A DNA stretch of 10,930 nucleotides from NCBI GenBank assembly GCA_015852425.1, contig JAAAIG010001088.1:1-10930 (forward strand), in the 5' to 3' direction. Shown piece by piece: positions 1 through 7,804 of the stretch. A program made the translations under genes and the position numbers. Every line of letters starts with the position of its first letter. Positions within the stretch are counted from its first letter, which is position 1. This DNA is from Gryganskiella cystojenkinii (Eukaryota > Mortierellomycota > Mortierellomycetes > Mortierellales > Mortierellaceae). A model generated the notes under the pieces. It was not told where the DNA came from and made no database searches. It saw nothing but the letters and a program-made list of their open reading frames with translations.

Positions 1-111
1 TATATCACAATTACGTTTGTGGGAGCATCATTTTGTCGTATTGTCGATTATGCTATGATAGTCAAGGATCAATCTCTCGACACTGGAGCGACATTGCAGC
101 AGCGGATCTAA
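1..111 (+). CDS. Possible 3' end of an unidentified + strand gene (partial)
   Basis: Frame 1 is open from the window edge to a TAA at 109-111 and gives 36 residues. The first twenty or so are hydrophobic (ITITFVGASFCRIVDYAMIV) and could be a membrane segment; a polar tail ending TLQQRI follows. I do not recognise the family. If real, the gene would be convergent with the arrestin gene, whose stop lies about 125 bp further on. Frame 3 is also open across the edge, from 3 to a TAG at 183-185 (60 codons), but reads less like a protein. No AATAAA is visible on the + strand after the stop. So short an open frame can occur by chance, so this is only a weak call. Confidence 0.15.
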   Translation, partial: YITITFVGASFCRIVDYAMIVKDQSLDTGATLQQRI

Positions 112-203
112 TTCATCCGACATCTGGGCGAAGCATTGAATATCCAACAAACTCTGGCAAATTTTCTGGTGTCAAATGTTTTTAGTCCTTTCTAGGGTTT
201 TTT

Positions 204-219
204 TTTATTTTATTTTATT
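204..219 (-). terminator. Polyadenylation signal cluster of the arrestin gene
   Basis: Read on the minus strand, three AATAAA hexamers follow one another at 5-base spacing (TTTATT on + at 204-209, 209-214 and 214-219). They lie 19-36 nt beyond the arrestin stop codon, and an A-run follows. This is the expected place for a fungal 3'-end signal and implies a very short 3' UTR. The A/T-rich block could also serve a convergent gene from the left, although no AATAAA occurs on the + strand. Confidence 0.6.
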
Positions 220-237
220 TTTTTAAAATGTTCATTA

Positions 238-2590
238 CTATGCAACATAAACTGCTGCAGTAGAAGCTGACGATCCGTTAGAATACCGTGCGGTGTAGGC
301 CGCAAGGTTGGCAAGATAGCTATCATTACTGGTTGTGCTTTCGGCTAGACTGTACTGGTCCAGACTGATCTGACTCGGGATAGCCCAAGACATGACTCTT
401 GGCGATGCCGACGAGGACGAAGACCCATTCCTGGAGGAAGAGGTCGAATTTCTGGCGCAAGCGAAAATATCGTCGTAAGAAGGCAAGGACATCGTATTGC
501 CGCCACCATGGTAAAGGACTTCATCCGAGAGAGCCTCGATCGCTTGACGATCCATCTCATGGAGTCTATTGCCCTCGACCAGTTTGGTCGTGAAGGATCG
601 ATAATAGCTTGGCGGGTGGGATTCATCCTCTTTGTATTCTTGATGACCGACGATCATGACTTCTGTCTCGCTCTCGGCCGAATCGTACTCGACCACAGAC
701 TCGACGTCGCAGGTCAAGCCCTGGAGTTGAACATGAACACGAATAGAATGGGCAACACGGATGTTCGCCGATGCAGATCGGCCCGAGGTATGACATATTC
801 CCTTTTCGAGGTACGTTCGGGACGTGGTTGCCGTGATCTCCTGTTCAGACGAGCTCGACCAAGAAGAACTGAGTGGAGACTGTGGGACCTTGAACATCAA
901 TCGTTTGGGGATCATGACCGGTTCTTCGGTCGTGGACGCGGGCCAGTCGCGAATGGGACAGTTCTGTCGAGAGACCAGACGTTCATCCACAAGGATCTCT
1001 TTGGGTTCTTCTCCGTCATTATCCGCGCCTGCGAGGACATAGACAGACTCGAGCAACTCAATAGTCAACTTCTTGACTTCAGTCGCATTGCCTTTCAGAG
1101 AGAGGTTCAGCATCAGAGGGATCGTGCCAGACTGAGGCAAGACCTTGCAGGGGAAACTGACTTGACCTGAGAATCGTTCTACAGAACCCTTGGAGGTTAA
1201 TCGCAAGGCTGTAGTGTTGAAGAGATCCTCATGAAGATCCTCGTCCTTCTGAAGGAGGATCACGGATTTCGTGCAGTGGTACGGGGAAGAGAAAGGCAGG
1301 AGGGACAACAATTGGACAGAGGCGGTTACTTGATAGTTGATGTTAACTGGCCTTGAGGAGACAACGGTGGGGAGAGACTCGGGAATGACGAACGAGAACG
1401 GGAATGTATGTGTGCCCGCAGACAGGATATTTGGCGTTTTGGATTCGCTAGCTAGTAACGTTTCTGTTTCGTGGATCAATGTACAGCTAAATTGGTTCTT
1501 GTCTGTTGAATAAGAGAGGGAAAGATATGACGCGTGGGGTTAGAAACAGGCTTACCATTCGGGGAATGTTCATTTGGTTTTCGTGACCCCCGTCCAAGTT
1601 TTAAAAATAATAAAAAAGCTCAAATGCCCCTGTTGCATCAGATATAGCGAGGCGCCCTGACCAACAAAGACATGATAACCCAGTGTCCCCAGTAGCAACA
1701 TTATAATAGAAGCTCCAGTGCCCGCAGTAAAAATAACAATTAAATTTGAATTTGCGGATTTTTTTCAGAAGCTGAGAGAGCGGGCCACCCAAAATGAGCG
1801 CGTGTAACAAAAAAAAGATTTTTTTTTTTTGCTCCGTTGACTACCTCTGAATCAAACGCCCCTGGTTGTGCCTGCATGTGTCTTGAGCACATACCACATC
1901 ACCCTCATCGCCGCACAAAAGATTTCGTTCATCTTCGTTGCACAGAAAACACCCACAGACTAAATATAAATGATTCGAGATGATGTCAACAACCGCAAGG
2001 AGAAAAATAAGTGATGGGCTAGTGGTCTGGCATTGAACCATCCTTCGATGCAAGTACAACACAAGAGAAGCTGAGTTTGCTGAGAAGAGAACAGGGGCAG
2101 GGTCCCGTACTGAAGTACTGAAGCGCCCAAAACCCTCACTCCATGACCACCTCTCTCCCCTCCCTTTCCTTCTAGCTCCCACACCCCGTCGATCTTGAAC
2201 AGCTTGATCAACAGTAACATCGATGGACTAATGGGACCGATAGGTGATGCAATTCGATCGGAAGGTTTAAACTGTAGCAAGACCGATTGGCTCTTTTTAG
2301 GCGGTGTGCGTGCAAGTGTGAGTCTGCTTTTTACCTGAAGATGTGCACTCCTTGGCACCTTGGATCTGAGAAGCATCAAAGAAGAAAGCTGTCCGTGCCA
2401 GACCTGAGAAGACAACAGAGAGCGACTTGACTTTGGTTTGTTTTGTAAGGTGCAGGACAACAGAACCTTTAACTCGGCCTCTATCTGGATCTTCCGAGCT
2501 TGATGTTGGTGATGTGGAATCTGTTGATGAAGAAGGGATCACGACAAAAGGTTTGTCGAGGTGGACTGTGAACCAGTTTGTGAGACCCAT
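238..2590 (-). CDS. Alpha-arrestin (arrestin-related trafficking adaptor), two exons
   Basis: Predicted CDS is join(238..1502, 2335..2590) on the minus strand, 1,521 nt and 506 aa. The ATG at 2588-2590 has A at -3 and G at +4. Exon 1 encodes the arrestin N-domain start (FTVHLDKPF, then GRVKGSVVLHL near residues 38-48 and LSVVFSGLART at 57-67). Exon 2 resumes with DKNQFSCTLIHETETLL, the usual step to the second half of the N-domain (FPFSFVIP, NYQVTASVQ near 140-148). A C-domain follows from about residue 185 (ALRLTSKGSVERFSGQ) to the HSIRVHVQL strand near 337-345. The tail has a PPSY motif at about 382-385 and LPSY at about 425-428, then a Ser-rich end. Family knowledge: alpha-arrestins use PY motifs to bind WW domains of Nedd4/Rsp5 ligases and direct ubiquitination and endocytosis of plasma-membrane transporters; the substrate cannot be told here. 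The exon 1 to exon 2 join keeps frame (G|AC). No close paralogue name can be assigned. Confidence 0.87.
1503..2334 (-). other. Predicted 832-nt intron of the arrestin gene
   Basis: On the minus strand exon 1 ends TCTTCAG and is followed by GTAAAAAGC. The acceptor is TTATTCAACAG just before ACAAGAACC. A CTAAC branch-point match lies about 40 nt before the acceptor (TTTCTAACCCC). Both flanking exons are in phase 1, so direct splicing keeps the arrestin frame. The intron is long for a fungus. It contains A8 and T12 runs at 1809-1830 and a small direct repeat (GTACTGAA twice near 2107-2122). A 53-nt intron-like stretch sits at its 3' end (GTAAGC at 1555 down to CAG at 1503), so an internal exon at 1556-1618 (63 nt, frame-preserving) is an alternative model. 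A second AG (CTACAG) about 60 nt after the donor would give an immediate in-frame stop, so I did not use it. Open frames inside the intron show no recognisable domain. Confidence 0.7.
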
Positions 2591-2995
2591 GATTGTCGTG
2601 AAAAAGAGGCGATGTTTACAAAGGTGGGAGAAGGAGGTGTTCGTATCGAGGAAAGAGAGTGAGGCGAGAAATAGTTCTGGTCAAATTAGAGTAAAGTTGA
2701 CAGCTGTGTTTGGATCGTTCCCTTTGGTATGTTGCTTGAAGGGTTGACGGAATAGACGATGATGCCGAGCGATAGAACAAGGAAGCGTGATAAATGCAAA
2801 AGAACAAAAGTGCAGTAATAGGATGAGAGAAAAGACAAAGCAGGATGCGAGATGTGATGCGAATGCAAGTAAGATATGTGAAAATGCCAAAATGAAAAAA
2901 TGCAGAGACGAGTGATGGGTTTCCTTTGTTTCGTGAAAGAGTTGAAGAGGAGAGAGAAGAGAAGTAAAAGCGAGTGGGCGATGGTTCTGCGCGGC
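2591..2995 (-). promoter_or_regulatory. Arrestin 5' leader, free of upstream ATGs
   Basis: Read on the minus strand this stretch contains no ATG before the arrestin start codon, although the opposite strand holds sixteen. At 2930-2966 it carries a CT-rich tract (CTTCTCTTCTCTCTCCTC on the minus strand), typical of fungal transcription initiation zones and about 35-45 nt downstream of a TATA-like block. I infer that most of it is transcribed as a 5' UTR. I see no convincing intron in it. Confidence 0.5.
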
Positions 2996-3022
2996 ACATA
3001 TTTATTTATTTTTTACGCGCAG
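2987..3022 (-). promoter_or_regulatory. TATA-like core promoter framed by an inverted repeat
   Basis: On the minus strand an AAATAAATAAATATG block (about 2997-3012) lies some 410 nt before the arrestin ATG and just upstream of the CT-rich tract. It is framed exactly by CTGCGCG (2987-2993) and CGCGCAG (3016-3022), a perfect 7-bp inverted repeat with a 22-nt AT-rich centre. The first ATG upstream of the arrestin start, read on the minus strand, falls inside this block (CAT at 2996-2998), which agrees with transcription starting downstream of it. The core-promoter role is inferred from position and composition. Confidence 0.35.
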
Positions 3023-5820
3023 TCAAATATCAATGGACAGCCAGTCATTCAATAGTACAGAAGAGGAGATCAACATCATGTCACTCAAACAAAACGTGTG
3101 GAGTTGAATCGTAGTGTAGCCCCCCAATCCGATTCTTTGTTCAATTGCATTTTGTTTTACGGAGAATTCTTTTTTTTTCACGAAAAATGAGCGTCATTGT
3201 TCGTCCGTCCTTGGTTGCCACGGAATCGGGTATCTGTGCACTCTGAGCGCATTGGGAGATTGTGCTCCTTTTTTGAATACGCTTCTTGTTCGAGTCCCTC
3301 TGTTTCGTTGCCAGATTTGGGGCACAAGAATAAAAATCAAAGCAAAAAAAAACATCACGGAAAAGTGGAGACAAAAAAAAAAGTTCTCCCAGTTCCATTG
3401 ACTATCGAGAGCTAATTGCATGTGCGTCAATTTTTCTTTCTTTTTGGGTTCGAACATGTCCGTGCAAAGCAGGGGAGAAAGAAGGAGGAGAATGTTCAAG
3501 GGACCAGGAAATACAGGGGCGTCTTCATTGTTGGAGCTCGAAGAGCAACTCTCCTGATTGCGGATTTTTTTTTGGTCCAGGGCGATTCAGTTGAACAGAA
3601 CAGCCACCGAAAATCATTTCCTCTGTTCCTCTTTTGCTACCCTGTCCAGAAAATTATCTCTTCGTGACTGGTCGATTGGAGATCTTGCGTCTGCTGGAGC
3701 AAAAATGTCTCTCAACTAGGTGTGGAGAACCGCAGAACATAACAATTGAGCAATCTGCCCCTTCTTGACGCAGGGTCAGAATAAACAAACAAATAGAAAA
3801 AGGGGTTTCGCCTTCTTTTTCTTTCGACTCATGTCACAGCTCGTCAACCATATCGCTCTCGTGTCAATCAACGCCTCATCTTGGCAAAAAAAAAAAAAAG
3901 AGCAAACAGAACCAAAGTGTCCGCAAAAGGACAAACCATCGTCGTTCTTACGATTCCATGCTTAGGTCCGTCGGACTGTCGATCTCTCACATCTGGTGTC
4001 ATATGCGTAGGATCATGACTCTCGGAACTCCTTTGACATACTGCGGGGGTAATGTGATATTTTTTATATCGTTCTGGTTTTTTATTATCGCTCAAGTGTC
4101 TTGTGCCTCTTGATAGTCCTGACGAGGGATGTTTAGTTGCTTGGCGAAAGTTAGAGTATGTACTGTATGTTCCCTCCTGAGTAAAACTGTCAATTTCAGC
4201 TGGAATCGAAAATATGGTGATTGGAAGTCAAAAAAAAATGGGTGCCTAAGACCCAAAAGATTGGCAAGATGATAGAAAGGAAAAAGAAACGCATTTTTTG
4301 TCGCGTCTTGGCATTCGTTGATAACAAACCATCATTCCATGCATACCATGCATACATATAATAGTGTTGAGGATTACTCTTAGGAGAACTTGAAGGACTA
4401 GACCGTGCCTCTTAAGTCCATTCCTTCTTAAGTATGCTCGTGGCGAAAGAAACGTGGTCCGTTATTGTGGACAAGGAATATACGAAATTGGCGTTTTCGG
4501 TTCCAATCGATCTTTCGGCAAGGCCAGTCTTGGCGTGGCGAACTGGGCGAGTTTTTCAAGTGGCTAGGACACTGCCTCGCATATGTACTTTCGCTTGCCT
4601 GCTGTAATGTATGTTTTGCTATTATTGTATAGCAACCTCATGAGATGTCCTTGCAATTCGTCGCCAAGCCATCGCAAAAACAAAACAAAAAACCCCCCCG
4701 TTATTTGCCAAGCATCCCGAACAAAATAAATAAAACAAGTATTGGACTTCACTCGATCTGGAAACGGACAATCCCGAGGTAAAGTCGGACCTGATCGTTT
4801 ACAATTCCTAATCTTTTTCGTTCTTGATCAGGAAACAATCTTTGTCCCCCCATACTAATGTTTAAAAACAACAACTGTCGCGGAATGAGCCGTATGTAGA
4901 GATTCGAGAACAGGACGGAGAGTGCCCAGACAAGCGAGAACAAGGGAGTGATGGTAGACGAGGGGAGAGGTTTTCTGGCTCTGATAAACTCGCTCTCTCT
5001 TTTCCCTCTCCCTTCCTTGAGAGTCCTTTGCCAAGAACAATCGCGCCTTCGCCACGATATCGACTCTCAGATCGAGATTGCTTTTTTTATCTTGTGATCC
5101 ATACTTCGCAAGACAGGCGGTCACGTCTCTTTCATGGATATAGTCTTCAATACAGGTTGACTCAGGTTTCCATTTCTCTCGTGAACGAGAACAACCCCGG
5201 GAACCCAAACGGTCGAGTCGACTTTATTGAGGAATCATATTTTGGTGGCAATCTCTCAGATTCAGAGATATTTTTATTTTGTGACTTTTTTCACTTGTCG
5301 GATCTTTTTTTTTTCTGAACTGCGCCCAAAATCTTGAAAAAAATGCGCGGGCTGGGGCAGAGAACGCCGCGTTCTTCTTTTCCTTCTTTGTTTCGCGCAG
5401 GCAGAGGACAGCCAGGAGGGTTCCCTTTATTCCCGTCTTATTGTTGATTAGTCCAATGAGAACCGAAACACAAACATACAACAAGGACGCTTGTAGCAAA
5501 GCCACTAGAGCCTAAAAGGATTCAAAGCTTTTCTTTAATTCGTCAAGGAAGCAAGAAAAGAGGCTATGCAAAAAAGAAGACAATAGCCAAGGAAAGAAAA
5601 CGATGAAAGCGACAATAAACATAAACAAAAAAAACGAGTTCCTCAGCCGTAACTTTGATCTTTAAAACAAGAAAACAAGTGGACTTCGCCACATAATAAC
5701 TCCAGCAGGAACAATGATCTCCGCCTGGCGACTTTATTTTTATTTTTCGGAAATCCATGTTATTCAATGCCTCGTCCGCGTGCTCGATAGGCCTCGCGCT
5801 CGATGATCTAGTAGTCTATT
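3023..5820. other. Intergenic region with no recognisable gene
   Basis: I found no open frame here with a recognisable domain on either strand and no tRNA or rRNA pattern. The region is rich in A and T homopolymers, including A14 at 3886-3899, an A-rich stretch running into C7 near 4676-4699, and T8-T9 runs near 3170, 3566 and 5308. A 9-bp tandem duplication (CATGCATAC) lies at 4338-4355, and CTTAAGT occurs twice at about 4411-4433. The longest open frames are about 60-117 codons, overlap one another on both strands and look like chance. One 57-codon ATG frame at 4434-4607 (+) is the most protein-like, but it has no other support. Confidence 0.6.
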
Positions 5821-5856
5821 GTTCACAAGAGTTCACATGAACCAGCCCTCGTGAAC
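5821..5856. promoter_or_regulatory. Cluster of GTTCAC/GTGAAC half-sites
   Basis: GTTCAC occurs at 5821-5826 and again at 5831-5836. The second copy forms a near-perfect palindrome with TGAAC (GTTCACATGAAC, 5831-5842), and an inverted copy GTGAAC follows at 5851-5856. The copies are spaced by about one helical turn. Such arrays are typical of binding sites for a dimeric DNA-binding protein. No factor can be named and no adjacent gene is certain, so the regulatory role is inference only. Confidence 0.25.
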
Positions 5857-5937
5857 ATCTTGAAAGGACGGATACATTTCAAAAACATGAAGGGTACAGT
5901 GCACTTTCGCGTACCAATATCTAAGAATTGATTCCAG

Positions 5938-6511
5938 CTCACATCGGCGTCGAGTGGGATGAGGAGAAACAGGCCTTGCCGGCTTCTTAGCTCTCTAACA
6001 GGGTAAGTTTGCAGGAGGCAGTGCTCAACATGACAAAGAAAAGCAAGGAAAAAGGCAAAGAAAAAAAAGCCAAATAAGAGAGGTGAGCTCCTAGCTATTC
6101 TCGGCGAACCTTGTGAGGAGTCGATCTATGCATGAAGAAAAGGGATAAGATGAAGGATAAGAAACAGCAGGGCAAATTTGGAATGAGAGTACCTGTTAGG
6201 TGCTGTGTTTTTTGACAGGTGAGAAGGCTTTCTCAAGGCAAAGTAAACAAGGCTGCTTTCTATTTGAACATGTGGTATATACAGCAAGGTAAGAGATAAA
6301 GAAGTGCAATAACTCTGACGATATCTTGCATGCATGCGTTGTCCGTCAGTCGACAATGACCCTCCGACGGAGAGTTGAATTGGGATTGAATGCAGAAGAA
6401 GCAAAGAAGCTTGTCGACGTTCCGCTTTGTGCGACAGGGTCTTTTTGCAGGAGACAGACAAAGACAAAGCCCGATCTGGCGAAGGGGAGTAGGAGGGAGA
6501 GGGTGCTTTGA
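5938..6511 (+). other. Possible unrecognised spliced transcript with a 51-aa ORF
   Basis: Several good splice-like motifs occur in order on the + strand. There is an acceptor GATTCCAG ending at 5937, a donor AGG|GTAAGT at 6003 and an acceptor TTTTTTGACAG ending at 6218. A donor CAAG|GTAAGA at 6289 and an acceptor GTCCGTCAG ending at 6349 complete the set. The last pair would enclose a 61-nt intron with a CTCTGAC branch-point match about 32 nt before the acceptor. Just after it, an ATG at 6356 (A at -3) opens a 51-codon frame ending TGA at 6509-6511 and beginning MTLRRRVELGLNAEEAKKLV. No reading frame runs through all proposed exons, so the transcript would be non-coding or would code only in its last exon. 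I recognise no family. A + strand unit overlapping a CT-rich minus strand is also consistent with chance. Confidence 0.15.
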
Positions 6512-7060
6512 GGACATGGCTTTCATCATGTGGCGGGTCGATCTTGTCGTCTTTCTGGTTGTCGCTTATTTTTTTTTCTTGTTGCAATACACGGCTAAGC
6601 ATCATATGCACGTTCAAAGAAAAAGAAAAAAAAAATCACAGAAAGAGATAAAAATAGTTTTTTTTCTGCAATAATCACCGTACACCACACACACACACAT
6701 ACACACACGTTCAACCAACCCCCCTGTTCAAGGACGAATGAGCATGGTCATCGGATGGAGAAATGGTTCATTGGGATGTCGCGAAAACCAAATATGCAAA
6801 CAATTTTCTTCAATGATCTTTTGGAGTCCCCATGCTTCACGACAGATCGAAACGAGCGTGAAAAAAGGGGAGGCAAAGAGAAAGAAACCAACGAGGACTG
6901 ACCAGCATCCCAAGGATCCAAAGCCAACAAGGGTTCGGGATAATGGGGATCCTGTCTGAAAAAGAAGGTTTAAGAATTGCGTAGTTCATTGGGCTATGCT
7001 GTTCAATAGTGAGAAAAGGCAGTGCGTCATTGAAAAAGGCACCTCTCTTCTCTTTCTATG
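6512..7060. other. Intergenic sequence, no supported gene
   Basis: This stretch holds poly-T and poly-A runs near 6569, 6631 and 6660, and the CA microsatellite at 6686-6708. Overlapping 60-73-codon open frames on both strands around 6728-6959 show no recognisable domain. One minus-strand frame there is hydrophobic (VLVGFFLFASPFFTLVSI), but this follows from a purine-rich + strand. It probably forms the distal upstream region of the MYND gene. Confidence 0.5.
6686..6708. repeat. CA/TG dinucleotide microsatellite
   Basis: About eleven CA units occur with one CATA interruption (ACACACACACAT then ACACACACG). It is a simple repeat in intergenic sequence with no gene signal attached. Confidence 0.85.
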
Positions 7061-7804
7061 TCTCCAAAGGAAAGGATCTTTGGCCCTCTTGCCATTCTTT
7101 CGTTCCTCCATATTGTCATCACCATTTCTTTGCTCGTTCGGATCTTCAATCTCAAAGTCCTTTTTGCCGGGTAGATCTATCCGCGTCTTCTAATTACCCT
7201 CCTTTTTTCATTACGACATAAACCCAAGCCTTCTCTTTGTGCGCCTCACTTGTTCTCTTCGACTCCTTGACTCGCTCTCTTTCCTTCTCTCTTTGCCCTC
7301 GCCCCCCTCGCAGCTTTTTTGTTGTGCACACACCACACAAACCAGACAAAAACTTTTTTTGCACCGCCCACCAAATACACCCCCTTTGCTTCCCCCCATT
7401 GCCTATATTCATTGCCACGCCTCATCGCAACACTCACCGTCCCCTCTTTACTCTTTTCTCTCTCTTTCTTCTCTTTCTTCCCCACTCTTTTTTTTTTTGG
7501 ACAAGTCCTTGACTTTCGTTCTCTCTCCTTCTCTCTCCCGCGCTTTTTTCTTCAGCTTTTTTTTTCTACATTCAAATTATATTTTTTTTCTGCTGTGCCT
7601 GTTGCAAAGGTACAAAACATTGCGGAAAGAAAAGACTCATTGGCCCTGGGTAAAATATAATTCGGTCCATCCTAATTCTAATCTTATCCTCTCTCTCTTT
7701 TGTCCTTGGCAACCACTTCTACCTCTCACCTCTCACCTCACTTCACCTCTTTGGCTTCCACCTCCTTCCACATTCCCCTCCCTGCAGATTGAAGCATATC
7801 CATC
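7061..7804 (+). promoter_or_regulatory. Pyrimidine-rich, ATG-free promoter/leader of the MYND gene
   Basis: No ATG occurs on the + strand between 7061 and the start codon at 7805 (744 nt). The sequence is strongly CT-rich from about 7230 to 7600 (for example TCTTTCTTCTCTTTCTTCCC near 7465) with several T-runs. This is typical of fungal promoters and long 5' leaders that initiate at CT-rich tracts without a clear TATA box; I see no convincing TATA box. A CTCACCT-type repeat lies at about 7721-7750. The transcription start cannot be placed from sequence alone. Confidence 0.55.
7650..7787 (+). other. Probable 5'-UTR intron of the MYND gene
   Basis: The donor CTGG|GTAAAATATA resembles the GTAAAA donor of the arrestin intron. 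A long pyrimidine tract leads to the acceptor CCCTGCAG at 7780-7787, 17 nt before the start codon. CTAAT branch-like motifs occur at 7672-7676 and 7678-7682, farther from the acceptor than usual. An alternative donor is AAAG|GTACAA at 7610. Splicing would not alter the protein. Confidence 0.4.

Noticed and set aside
508..1170. 220-codon + strand frame opposite the arrestin second exon
   Set aside because: It is antisense to a well-supported coding exon, rich in Arg/Asp and without domain resemblance. It is a shadow of the real gene.
1841..2460. Minus-strand open frames of 113 and 166 codons within the arrestin intron
   Set aside because: They are out of frame with the arrestin exons, or would reach a stop, and show no recognisable domain. 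They are treated as intron sequence.
3445..3460. GGGTTCGAAC, similar to a tRNA B box
   Set aside because: No A box, acceptor stem or cloverleaf can be formed from the flanking sequence.
4434..4607. 57-codon ATG frame on the + strand (begins MLVAKETWSVIVDKEYTKLA) with A at -3
   Set aside because: It reads smoothly as protein, but a frame of this length is common by chance, no family is recognised, and no promoter or splice context supports it.
5916..5990. 22-codon + strand frame ELIPAHIGVEWDEEKQALPAS between two stops, reminiscent of a CAP-Gly GVEWD motif
   Set aside because: It is bounded by stops on both sides (TAA at 5922-5924 and TAG at 5988-5990), and the rest of the CAP-Gly signature is missing. 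A short chance match is more likely.
6126..6617. 163-codon minus-strand open frame
   Set aside because: It is the longest frame in the gene-poor region, but it is Ser/Leu/Pro-rich as expected from CT-rich sequence and shows no domain. It competes with other open frames in the same place.
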